A DNA stretch of 64,000 bases from Streptomyces sp. NBC_00654 (GTDB lineage: Bacteria > Actinomycetota > Actinomycetes > Streptomycetales > Streptomycetaceae). Below, in pieces: positions 10,109 to 17,041 of the stretch. The translations under genes and the position numbers were made by a program. The DNA is taken from positions 620,001-684,000 of the forward strand of contig NZ_JAPEOB010000003.1 of assembly GCF_026341775.1 (NCBI RefSeq). Direction: 5' to 3'. Below the pieces are notes generated by a model that saw nothing but the letters and a program-made list of their open reading frames with translations, had not been told where the DNA came from and made no database searches. Within the stretch, counting starts at the first letter, position 1. Each line of letters begins with the position of its first letter.

Positions 10109-10136
10109 ATCTTACCCCCCGCGAGGGAGCGGTCAA
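10109..10136 (-). promoter_or_regulatory. Candidate sigma-HrdB-type promoter for the S10 operon
   Basis: On the minus strand TTGACC (10131-10136) and TAAGAT (10109-10114) are separated by 16 bases. This is close to the housekeeping consensus for Streptomyces. It points at rpsJ and is the best-matching pair found in the upstream region. Transcription would start near 10102. Confidence 0.6.
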
Positions 10137-10207
10137 ACGCGGGCGCGCATTCGGCGCGTCCCCGGCCGGGTGTGGGCCTTGGACTGGGGCGCGCGTACGT
10201 AGAGGGG

Positions 10208-10429
10208 TCAGCGCCCGGAGGCGTACCCGGCGGCGTACGGGACGAAGCGCACCCATGCGGCGGGGGTAAGGGCGAGAAGCGGACCCTGGACGTCCTTGGA
10301 GTCGCGGATGTGGACGGTGTCCGGGGTGGTCGCGACCTGGACGCAGTCACTGGGATTACTGCTGTCGCTGTAGCTGCTCGTGAACCACTCCAGCGCAGAA
10401 ACGTCCCGGGTCGAGGGCTTGCGGATCAT
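10208..10429 (-). CDS. DUF397 domain protein, copy 4 of a tandem array
   Basis: This 73-aa protein belongs to the DUF397 family. It begins MIRKPSTRDVSALEWFTSSY and has the signature CVQVATTPDTVHIRDSKD. DUF397 proteins are small, actinobacteria-specific, and usually sit next to WhiJ-type XRE regulators, where they are thought to modulate them. This copy is the most divergent of four and has a short extra C-terminus (GYASGR). It is the last of the array in the direction of transcription; its start lies 22 bases after the stop of the preceding copy. Confidence 0.9.
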   Translation of the reverse strand: MIRKPSTRDVSALEWFTSSYSDSSNPSDCVQVATTPDTVHIRDSKDVQGPLLALTPAAWVRFVPYAAGYASGR

Positions 10430-10451
10430 GTCGCTCCCACGGCAGAGGGGG

Positions 10452-10661
10452 TCAGTGCCCGGCGGCGTACGAGACGAAACCAGCCCACGCGGCGGGAGCG
10501 ACGGCGAGGCGCGGGCCCCGGACGTCCTTGGAATCACGGACGTGCACGGTGCCAGAGGCGGTGGCAACCTCGACGCAGTCGTTGCCGTCGCCACTGCTGC
10601 TGTAGCTGCTCTTGAACCACTTCAGCGCGGAAGCGTCCCCGGCGGTCGGCTTGCGGATCAT
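10452..10661 (-). CDS. DUF397 domain protein, copy 3 of a tandem array
   Basis: This 69-aa DUF397 protein begins MIRKPTAGDASALKWFKSSY, with CVEVATASGTVHVRDSKDVR in the core, and ends AAWAGFVSYAAGH. Its start is exactly 232 bases from those of both neighbouring copies, and the short spacers carry the same GTGGGAGCGAC ribosome-binding region just before the ATG. This shows recent tandem duplication of gene plus spacer. Its residues 22-26 (SSGDG) differ from the others, so copies have begun to diverge. Confidence 0.9.
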   Translation of the reverse strand: MIRKPTAGDASALKWFKSSYSSSGDGNDCVEVATASGTVHVRDSKDVRGPRLAVAPAAWAGFVSYAAGH

Positions 10662-10683
10662 GTCGCTCCCACGGCAGAAGGGG

Positions 10684-10893
10684 TCAGTGCCCAGCGGCGT
10701 ACGAAACGAAGCCAGCCCACGCGGCAGGGGTAACAGCGAGACACGGGCCCCGGACGTCCTTGGAATCACGGACGTGCACGGCGCCGGGGGTAGCGGCAAC
10801 CTCGACGCACTCGCTGCCGTTGCTGCTATCGCTGTAGCCGCTCTTGAACCACTTCAGCGCGGAAGCGTCCCCGGCGGTCGGCTTGCGGATCAT
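10684..10893 (-). CDS. DUF397 domain protein, copy 2 of a tandem array
   Basis: This 69-aa DUF397 protein begins MIRKPTAGDASALKWFKSGY and has the core CVEVAATPGAVHVRDSKDVR. Its first 18 residues are identical to copy 3, while its middle matches copy 1, which suggests duplication followed by unequal exchange or gene conversion. The start lies 22 bases after the stop of copy 1, with the shared ribosome-binding region. Confidence 0.9.
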   Translation of the reverse strand: MIRKPTAGDASALKWFKSGYSDSSNGSECVEVAATPGAVHVRDSKDVRGPCLAVTPAAWAGFVSYAAGH

Positions 10894-10915
10894 GTCGCTC
10901 CCACGGCAGAAGGGG

Positions 10916-11125
10916 TCAGTGCCCAGCGGCGTACGAAACGAAGCCAGCCCACGCGGCGGGAGTAACGGCGAGGCGCGGACCCCGGACGTCCTTGGAATCA
11001 CGGACGTGCACGGCGCCGGGGGTAGCGGCAACCTCGACGCACTCGCTGCCGTCGCTGCTATCGCTGTAGCTGCTCTTGAACCACCGCAGCTCGGAACCGT
11101 CCCAGGCAGAGGGCTTGCGGATCAT
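10916..11125 (-). CDS. DUF397 domain protein, copy 1, coupled to an XRE regulator
   Basis: This 69-aa DUF397 protein begins MIRKPSAWDGSELRWFKSSY. Its ATG overlaps the stop of the upstream XRE regulator (ATGA), which is the standard pairing for WhiJ-like systems. This is therefore likely the ancestral copy, from which the three downstream copies arose. The core CVEVAATPGAVHVRDSKDVR is the same as in copy 2. Confidence 0.92.
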   Translation of the reverse strand: MIRKPSAWDGSELRWFKSSYSDSSDGSECVEVAATPGAVHVRDSKDVRGPRLAVTPAAWAGFVSYAAGH

Positions 11126-12054
11126 GTCTCTCCCAGCACTTGCTCGACGAAGGCCATCGACTCCCGAGGGGTGAGAGCCTGGGCCCGGATCATGCCAGAC
11201 CGCAATTCGAGGATCCGGATCTGCTTCGGATCCGAGACGGGGCGCCCACCGAACGCTCCATCGGAGCGCCCCACCGCCGTACCGTCCTTGAACTTCAGCA
11301 ACTGGATTAGCCCGCCGATCCCCGCGTGCTCTTCGCGGCCTATCGGCATTACCTGAACGGTTACGTTCCGCAATTTGCCAATCACCAAGAGGTGTTCCAG
11401 CTGACGGCGCAGCACAACTTTACCTCCGAGCGGACGCCGGAGCACCAGCTCTTCCAGGACGAATCCGAGCGTCGGAGCGGGTGACCGCTCGAAGATGATC
11501 TGGCGGGCCATACGCGCAGCCACGGCCCGTTCGATCTCGTCCTGCGAGTAGGCGGGTTGGCGCATCGCGAACAATGCACGCGCGTACTCGGTCGTCTGCA
11601 GCAGACCGTGGACGCTGCTGTTGCTGTAGGCCAGCAACTCCACCGCCCGAGCTTCCAGCTTCGCCAGTTCGCGGATCTTCTTCGGGTACCGCACCTCCGC
11701 GACATCCGGCTTCATCGCCGCGAGCTTGCCGCCCGCCCCCAGCACCGCGTCCGCCCGGTCCAGGAACTCCGGGCGGGGGATGCGCCGGCCGCCCTCCACC
11801 TTGTAGACGAGGTCCTCCCCGTACCCCATCTGCGCCCCGAGCTCGCACGCCCGCATCCCCGCCGCCTCGCGCCACGCCTTGATCTGGCGGCCCACGGCGG
11901 CGACCACCGCCACCCCGGACTCGTCGTCGGGATCGACGTCCCAGCCGGGCTCGTCCGCGCTGCCGCCCCCGTGCTCCGTACCGTCCCCGTACCCCGCGCC
12001 GTCCCCGCGCTCCGTGCCGTCCCCGTGCCCCGTACCGTCGCCAACCACGCTCAT
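11122..12054 (-). CDS. WhiJ-like XRE transcriptional regulator (HTH plus DUF5753)
   Basis: The 310-aa product has an XRE helix-turn-helix at about residues 50-105 (VGRQIKAWREAAGMRACELG, then GEDLVYKVEGGRRIPRPEFL) and a DUF5753-type C-terminal domain (SSVHGLLQTTEYARALF to RAQALTPRESMAFVEQVLG). This architecture is common in Streptomyces beside DUF397 genes and includes WhiJ, a developmental regulator. The first 40 residues are a low-complexity run of GDGT/GHGD-type repeats with no known role, and the true start could be further in. The stop overlaps the first DUF397 start, so the proteins probably act together. Confidence 0.88.
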   Translation of the reverse strand: MSVVGDGTGHGDGTERGDGAGYGDGTEHGGGSADEPGWDVDPDDESGVAVVAAVGRQIKAWREAAGMRACELGAQMGYGEDLVYKVEGGRRIPRPEFLDRADAVLGAGGKLAAMKPDVAEVRYPKKIRELAKLEARAVELLAYSNSSVHGLLQTTEYARALFAMRQPAYSQDEIERAVAARMARQIIFERSPAPTLGFVLEELVLRRPLGGKVVLRRQLEHLLVIGKLRNVTVQVMPIGREEHAGIGGLIQLLKFKDGTAVGRSDGAFGGRPVSDPKQIRILELRSGMIRAQALTPRESMAFVEQVLGET

Positions 12055-12218
12055 GCGAGCCCCACTTCCGACGTGCGTGCCGTTCTTCTCTCAACCGCGT
12101 CCGTTCCCGGTGCGTCACGCCGGACAGTCGGGACAGCGCCGGACAAGCCCTGGACAATCACCGTACGCAAGGGCTCAGTCACTGGGCACGGTACGCAGAG
12201 GCGGCCACGCTGAGTGAC

Positions 12219-12656
12219 ATGAACCAAGGAATGGTCCGCACCCAACGCCCCGCCGCGAGCCGGACGTTCACCGTGCTGCTCTCGCCCACCCGGCGGGCGG
12301 CCAGGCTCGCCCGGCTGCTCACCGTGGCCCGTCTCGGCGCCTGGGGGCTCCCTTCGGAGTCGGCGGCGCACATCGTCGCCGAGCTGGCGGCGAACGCCTC
12401 GGTGCACGGCCGGGTACGGGGCCGGGACTTCCGGCTGCACCTCGCGGTCCATGGCGAGGCCCTGCTGCGGATCGAGGTGGCCGACACCCGGGGCGACAGC
12501 GTTCCGCCCGGTCCGGGGGCCGTCAAGGCGCCCGAGGACGACGCGGAGAGCGGGCGGGGCCTGCTCATCGTCGAGGCCCTGGCCGACCACTGGGGCGTCG
12601 CCCCCGGACCCGTACCGCTCAAGACGGTGTGGGCGGAACTCGACCTCGCGCGCTGA
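12219..12656 (+). CDS. RsbW-like ATP-binding protein (HATPase_c_2)
   Basis: This 145-aa protein is a single GHKL-type ATPase domain of the anti-sigma factor/serine kinase family. It shows the N box (IVAELAANASVHG) and a G-box segment (ESGRGLLIVEALADHWG). Many streptomycete members accompany WhiJ/DUF397 loci and are thought to be regulatory kinases or anti-sigma factors. It is divergent from the XRE gene, with 164 bases between them. A hairpin directly after the stop (12665-12692) probably terminates it. No cognate sigma or anti-anti-sigma gene is nearby. Confidence 0.85.
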   Translation: MNQGMVRTQRPAASRTFTVLLSPTRRAARLARLLTVARLGAWGLPSESAAHIVAELAANASVHGRVRGRDFRLHLAVHGEALLRIEVADTRGDSVPPGPGAVKAPEDDAESGRGLLIVEALADHWGVAPGPVPLKTVWAELDLAR

Positions 12657-12664
12657 CGGCCTCC

Positions 12665-12692
12665 ACCGGGTCGTGAGACGTCACGACCCGGT
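12665..12692 (+). terminator. Terminator-like hairpin after the ATP-binding protein gene
   Basis: ACCGGGTCGTGA (12665-12676) and TCACGACCCGGT (12681-12692) form a perfect 12-bp stem with a GACG loop, starting eight bases after the stop. There is no U-tract, as is common for GC-rich terminators. A second, imperfect hairpin with a related sequence follows at about 12701-12732. The remainder of the gap to 12972 shows no gene. Confidence 0.7.
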
Positions 12693-12972
12693 ACAACCCC
12701 CCACCGGATCGTGCGCGGCCACGACGCGGTGGCGCACGACATCAACCACGTAAAGAACTGGGAGAAATAACCCCACCCGACCCCACCCCGTCCACCACCT
12801 GTCGCGCCCCGGGGGCTGGTCACTCACACGGGTGAGGTTTGCCAACTCGGCTGGCTTTCGCGCCGGTTGGGGGGCATATGCTCGCGCCACAACACCAGCA
12901 CATACGTCGGCCCCCGGCCGGGACAGCAATCCCGATCGAGGGCCTGACCAACGAGGAAGAAAGCCCTTCCCG

Positions 12973-14034
12973 ATGGATACGCAGCAGAGTACTGCCCTCA
13001 CCCGCGCCCTGGCGGAGGTTCCCGGACCTCTCCCGGCCTCCGGCGTGATCCACATCGTGATCCCGCACACCAGCCGCTTCACGGTCGTCGGCAACCACCT
13101 CGCCCAGCACCCCGGCCTCAGCTCCACCGCCGTGGGCATCGCCGTGCGCATCCAGTCGCTGCCCCCGGGGGCCGACGTGGGGATCAAGGCGCTTGCCGCC
13201 CGCTTCCCCGAAGGTGAGAGCCGCATCGCCGCCGCCCTGCGCGAGCTGGAGGCCCACGGCTACCTGCAACGGACACGTACCCGCCTGCCGGGGGGCAGGA
13301 TCGTCACCCGCACCGTGTTCTGCAACCAGCCCGCAGAGCTTTTACGCACACGTACGGCGGCCGCGCCACCGACCCCGCCAGGCCGGTTCCCGGCGCCAAC
13401 ACCGGCCCCGCCACCGGCAGTGGCACCGGCGCCGATGCCCGAGCCGCCCGCGCCACAGGCACCCGTAGCTCCCGCCGTACCGGAAGCACCCGGCCCCGCC
13501 GCCGTACCGGAGCCCCACCCGCCGGTCCCGGCCCCGGCACCCGCCCCGTCGTCACCGCCCTGCGCTCCCCCACGCAGCTCGCGCTTCGTACCGCCGCCGA
13601 CCGCGCCCAAGCCGCCGCCCCCGCCACTCCCCCAGCCCCGCGAACTCACCCCGGAACTGCACCGCACCGCCACCGCGCTCGTCACCGATCTGCGCCGCCA
13701 TGCGCCCCAACTCGCGCTGTCCGAGAACGACGTCCGCCATCTGGCACCTGGTGTCGCGGCCTGGCTCGAACGCGAGGCTCCCCCCGACACCATCCGCCAC
13801 GCGCTCACCAACGACCTTCCCCGTCCCCTCAGGCACCCGGCGAAACTCCTCAGGCACCGGCTGACCGCCCTCCTGCCCCCACCGCTCCCCGGCGCCCACG
13901 ACCTCGCGCTCCCTCGCCGCCGTGTCGCCGTCACCCCGTTCCAGACCTGCGACGGCTGCGACCGCGCGTTCCGCTCCCACAGCCCCGGCCACTGCCGCGA
14001 CTGCCGGACCGAACCGGCGCGGACCGCCGCCTGA
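12973..14034 (+). CDS. Winged-helix DNA-binding protein with Pro-rich linker and C-terminal zinc motif
   Basis: The 353-aa product begins MDTQQSTALTRALAEVPGPL. Its N-terminal 130 residues contain a winged-helix region (GIKALAARFPEGESRIAAAL, then RELEAHGYLQRTRTRLPGGR), like replication- or plasmid-associated HTH proteins of streptomycetes. A long Pro/Ala linker covers about 130-225. The C-terminus has cysteines at 326, 329, 341 and 344 (CDGC and CRDC), a probable zinc ribbon. The family is common in Streptomyces, but its function is unknown to me. A longer in-frame start exists at 12832; the chosen ATG has GAGGAAG upstream at somewhat long spacing. Confidence 0.72.
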   Translation: MDTQQSTALTRALAEVPGPLPASGVIHIVIPHTSRFTVVGNHLAQHPGLSSTAVGIAVRIQSLPPGADVGIKALAARFPEGESRIAAALRELEAHGYLQRTRTRLPGGRIVTRTVFCNQPAELLRTRTAAAPPTPPGRFPAPTPAPPPAVAPAPMPEPPAPQAPVAPAVPEAPGPAAVPEPHPPVPAPAPAPSSPPCAPPRSSRFVPPPTAPKPPPPPLPQPRELTPELHRTATALVTDLRRHAPQLALSENDVRHLAPGVAAWLEREAPPDTIRHALTNDLPRPLRHPAKLLRHRLTALLPPPLPGAHDLALPRRRVAVTPFQTCDGCDRAFRSHSPGHCRDCRTEPARTAA

Positions 14035-14072
14035 GGACTGCCCGCCGGGCGCTCGCGGCCGCCCGCCCTGTC

Positions 14073-14333
14073 CTATCCGTACGTGATCGCAGTCCCGTAG
14101 GCCACTACGTACCAGGAACCGGCGTCCACCCCTTTCTGGATGGACGTCAGGCGTGCGCCGATGACCTCGCTGGCCCCGACCTGGGCCGCGTTCACGCTCA
14201 GGGACGAGAACGCTTCGCCGGGGAAGATCTGCTGGTCGCCCCAGACGACCCAGCTGTTGGTGACGGGGCGGTTCATCTGCTGGGGGCTGTCGACGGTGAG
14301 TACCGGGACCGGAAAAGAGAGTCTTCTCGCCAT
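14073..14333 (-). CDS. Hypothetical 86-aa protein
   Basis: The product begins MARRLSFPVPVLTVDSPQQM and includes TNSWVVWGDQQIFPGEAFSS and GSWYVVAYGTAITYG. I do not recognise the family. It has no clear signal peptide, membrane segment or cysteine motif, and the aromatic and beta-prone composition suggests a small beta-rich fold. A longer frame to 14456 exists but the internal ATG gives a more natural N-terminus. It lies alone, convergent with the winged-helix gene and downstream of the SDR gene on the same strand. Confidence 0.5.
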   Translation of the reverse strand: MARRLSFPVPVLTVDSPQQMNRPVTNSWVVWGDQQIFPGEAFSSLSVNAAQVGASEVIGARLTSIQKGVDAGSWYVVAYGTAITYG

Positions 14334-14452
14334 AACCACGGCATGGTGCCAGGGTCCGACCCGTTCGACAACGGACGGTGCACACGCGTGACCGGGCAGT
14401 AGGGCGGCAGTAGGGCTGCCGGGCGACAACCCGGTACGCGCCCCGGACGGGA

Positions 14453-15232
14453 TCACACGGCCGCGATCGGTCCCAGGTAGGTACCGCCGGAGACATCGAT
14501 GGTCTGACCGGTCACCCAGCGACCCTGCGGGCCCGCCAGGAAACCCACCACATCCGCGACGTCCTCCGGCTCGCCGATCCGTCCGAGGGCGGTGATCGAC
14601 TCCAGTACGGCGACCGCCTCGGGAACGGCGGCGTAGGGGGCGATCATGTCGGTGAGCACCACCCCGGGCTCCACCGTGTTCACGGTGATCCCACGTCGGC
14701 CCAGGTCGTTGGCGAGCGACGGGCCGAGGGCCGCGAGCGCCGCCTTGGTGACGGTGTAGCCGATCTGGCCGGGTTCCGCGATCCGGGTGGCCGCCGAGCC
14801 CATGTTCACGATCCGTCCGCCGTCCCGCAGCAGCGGCAGCGCCCGCTGGATCACGAAGAGCGGCGTGCTCACGTTCACCGCCAGCAGCCGCTCGAACTCC
14901 TCCTCGGTGAGCTGCCCGATCGACCTGGCCGAGTGGATGCCCGCGTTGTTGACGAGGATGTCCAGACCGTCCACACCGTGGTCCGCCAGCCCGGCGGTGA
15001 GCCCTTCGAACAGCCGGTCCACCGCCCCGCTCTCACCGAACCGGGCCCGCACCGCGAACGCCCGGCCGCCGGCCTCGGCGATCCGCGCCACGGTCTCGGC
15101 GGCGGCCGCGTCGTCGCCGCCGTAGTGGACCGCGACCAGTGCCCCCTCGGCCGCGAGCCGCAGGGCGACCGCCCGCCCGATCCCACGCGAGCCGCCCGTC
15201 ACCAGTGCGGCCCTGCCGTCCAGTTCCCCCAT
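14453..15232 (-). CDS. SDR-family oxidoreductase
   Basis: This 259-aa classical short-chain dehydrogenase has the cofactor motif TGGSRGIG near residue 12, the NNAG motif, the catalytic YTVTK (Tyr and Lys) and the C-terminal GRWVTGQTIDVSGGTYLGP typical of FabG-like enzymes. It would catalyse NAD(P)(H)-dependent oxidation or reduction of a keto/hydroxy substrate, which cannot be specified. The ATG at 15232 follows a strong GAGGGGGAG ribosome-binding site. It lies downstream of the Panacea pair on the same strand with an 87-base gap, so a shared transcript is possible. Confidence 0.88.
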   Translation of the reverse strand: MGELDGRAALVTGGSRGIGRAVALRLAAEGALVAVHYGGDDAAAAETVARIAEAGGRAFAVRARFGESGAVDRLFEGLTAGLADHGVDGLDILVNNAGIHSARSIGQLTEEEFERLLAVNVSTPLFVIQRALPLLRDGGRIVNMGSAATRIAEPGQIGYTVTKAALAALGPSLANDLGRRGITVNTVEPGVVLTDMIAPYAAVPEAVAVLESITALGRIGEPEDVADVVGFLAGPQGRWVTGQTIDVSGGTYLGPIAAV

Positions 15233-15319
15233 GACCGACTCCCCCTCGCGATGCCCCGGCCAGATCCAGGAGCGGTTCACCCTATGCGGCCTCGTGACCC
15301 GAGGACTGCGCCTCCGAAG

Positions 15320-15790
15320 TCACGTGTGTTTGAGCTTCGACGGGTACACCTGGTGGGACGGGTCCCACCAGAGCAGGTGAAAGATGTTGCCGACGAGGAA
15401 TCCGTACAGCCGCTGTGTGCCCGTGAACTCCAGGCGCTGGATCCTCGTCGCGTCGCCGAAACCGATGACCGCCAGCCTCGCCACGGCGTCCCTGCTCAGG
15501 CCGCCGGGCAGTTCGTACTCCTTGAAGAAGCGACGGGTCGTGCGTAACTCGTTGAGTGTCATGGTTTCGCAGTCGCGCAGCTTGGTCAGCACCTCGCACA
15601 GGGTGGCCGGATCCATGCCGTCGAAGCCCCAGGGCCCGTCGTGATCGACATGTGTGAAGCGCCAGCAGACCCGGTCGTCCGAGGGTGTCAGACCGGGGAG
15701 CAGCGAGCGGACGTCACCGATCCGCTTTCCCTGTGCCGCCCCGCTGGGCGGGAGCGCCAACTTCTTCTTGACCCGTCCCCCCTTGGACAT
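15320..15790 (-). CDS. Candidate toxin coupled to a Panacea antitoxin
   Basis: The 156-aa product has a basic N-terminus (MSKGGRVKKKLALPPSG) and a C-terminus reading TGTQRLYGFLVGNIFHLLWW, then DPSHQVYPSKLKHT. The ending RLYGF...FHLLWWDPSHQVYPS resembles small RelE/HigB-like toxins or mRNA interferases, but I cannot assign it firmly. It starts one base inside the stop of the Panacea gene (TGATG), a typical toxin-antitoxin arrangement with the antitoxin first. The match to a toxin rests on this context plus size. An alternative is a plain DUF4065-associated protein of unknown role. Confidence 0.6.
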   Translation of the reverse strand: MSKGGRVKKKLALPPSGAAQGKRIGDVRSLLPGLTPSDDRVCWRFTHVDHDGPWGFDGMDPATLCEVLTKLRDCETMTLNELRTTRRFFKEYELPGGLSRDAVARLAVIGFGDATRIQRLEFTGTQRLYGFLVGNIFHLLWWDPSHQVYPSKLKHT

Positions 15791-16251
15791 CAGCCGTGCT
15801 GCTCCTCGTGCTCAGCCAGCGCGCCGAAGAAGTCCGCGATCTCCTCATCGAGCAGCGGTTCGTTGCTCCGCTCCAGATCGGGTGCCTGGGCGCGCTCCCG
15901 CGCATGGACCCATGGCCCGGTCCGATGCGTCATCTCGGACAGCTCGTGGGCGGAGTACACAAGCATGTTCTCCAGCACGATGTCGACCGATTCCCGCTCC
16001 TGGTCGTCCAGCTCTGCCGCGTTTCCGTCGATGTCGCCCTGTTTGAGCTCGAAGCGGCCGCGGTGCTTGCTGTACAGCTCCGGGGCCACCGGACCGTTGG
16101 CCCAGGCCTCGAAGCGCTCGGCGAAGAGCGGGCGGTCCTCCCACGCCAAGTGGTAGCCGTAGGAGAAATAGCAGAGCTTCTGCAGCTTCATGGCCGACAT
16201 CGGTGCGGCCTGCCGCAGGATGTACGCGGCTACGTCGTGCACGGTTGCCAT
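15790..16251 (-). CDS. Panacea-domain (DUF4065) protein, candidate antitoxin
   Basis: The 153-aa product begins MATVHDVAAYILRQAAPMSA, followed by MKLQKLCYFSYGYHLAWED and FEAWANGPVAPELY. These are the hallmark segments of the Panacea/SocA-like DUF4065 domain. Panacea proteins have been shown to neutralise many unrelated toxins encoded next to them (PanAT systems). Acidic C-terminal residues (NEPLLDEEIADFFGALAEHE) may form the toxin-contacting part. It precedes and overlaps the candidate toxin by one base, and the divergent region upstream should hold its promoter. Confidence 0.85.
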   Translation of the reverse strand: MATVHDVAAYILRQAAPMSAMKLQKLCYFSYGYHLAWEDRPLFAERFEAWANGPVAPELYSKHRGRFELKQGDIDGNAAELDDQERESVDIVLENMLVYSAHELSEMTHRTGPWVHARERAQAPDLERSNEPLLDEEIADFFGALAEHEEQHG

Positions 16252-16456
16252 GGTCCGTCCCCTCTGTCACTCGCCGTCACCCTAGAGCCCTACGCCCCCG
16301 TCGACGTCCTCGAAGCTCCCGGGCAGGTGAGGCCACCCCCTGTCAGGCCAGCGTACGGGCAGGGTCCGACAGCGACAGGACCGAAGCCGGAGGAATCAAC
16401 CTCAGCAGCGGTGTTCCCCCGGACGGGTGAATCAGCTCGCCTGAAAGAATCCGGCC

Positions 16457-16963
16457 ATGTCTACGAGCACGAAGCCGGGCTGGGCCTTCCGCACCGCCAC
16501 CCCCGAGGACATCGAGCCCCTGGCAGAACTGCGGGCCCTGGTGATGCGCCCCGACCTGGAGCGCCTGGGGCGGTACGACGAGCACCGCGTACGGCAGCGG
16601 CTGCGCGACGCGTACGCCCCGGAGCACACCTCGGTGATCCTCGTGGACGGAGCGCTCGCGGGCTGCGTGTCCCTGCGCCCCGGGACGGACGGCGCGACTG
16701 GCGGCGCGACGGGCGGCACCGCGGACAACGCGCCGGACGGATGGTGGCTGGAGAACTTCTACCTCTCCCCCGCGCTCCAGGGCCGCGGCATCGGCACCGG
16801 CGTACTGCGCTCCCTGCTGGAGCGGGCCGACCGGGAGGGCGCCCCCGTGCGGCTGGCCGTGCTCCGGGGAAGCGCCGCGCGGGCCCTGTACGAGCGGCAC
16901 GGTTTCATCGAGGAGCGCCGGGACCCGGTCGACGTGTTCATGGTCCGCGAACCGGTGGGCTGA
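16457..16963 (+). CDS. GNAT-family N-acetyltransferase
   Basis: The 168-aa product has the GNAT fold: an N-terminal FRTATPEDIEPLAELRALV, the acetyl-CoA pyrophosphate-binding motif LSPALQGRGIGTGVLRSLLE and the C-terminal ALYERHGFIEERRDPVDVFM. A Gly/Ala/Thr-rich loop (GTDGATGGATGGTADNAP) interrupts the central region. Substrate is unknown. It is divergent from the Panacea gene and 78 bases before the 520-aa orphan on the same strand. Confidence 0.88.
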   Translation: MSTSTKPGWAFRTATPEDIEPLAELRALVMRPDLERLGRYDEHRVRQRLRDAYAPEHTSVILVDGALAGCVSLRPGTDGATGGATGGTADNAPDGWWLENFYLSPALQGRGIGTGVLRSLLERADREGAPVRLAVLRGSAARALYERHGFIEERRDPVDVFMVREPVG

Positions 16964-17041
16964 CACCACTTTCCCCGTTCGCCCGGACCTGTCCGGCCCG
17001 GCGCCCTACCCTGGTCCTCCACGGCTCTCGGGGGAGGCTCG

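Larger units (their letters stand above)
10208..11125 (-). repeat. Four-copy tandem gene repeat, 232-bp period
   Basis: Starts of the four DUF397 genes lie at 11125, 10893, 10661 and 10429, an exact 232-bp spacing. Gene and spacer are both repeated, so the unit is one gene plus a 22-base spacer. The constant period means that no insertions or deletions have accumulated between the start codons. Confidence 0.9.

Noticed and set aside
10208..11125. CRISPR array
   Set aside because: The period is 232 bp and the units are full genes with spacer, not short repeats with unique spacers.
11122..12656. A mobile element or integrated plasmid around the WhiJ-like locus
   Set aside because: No integrase, transposase, attachment site or flanking direct repeat was found, and such loci are common in Streptomyces chromosomes.
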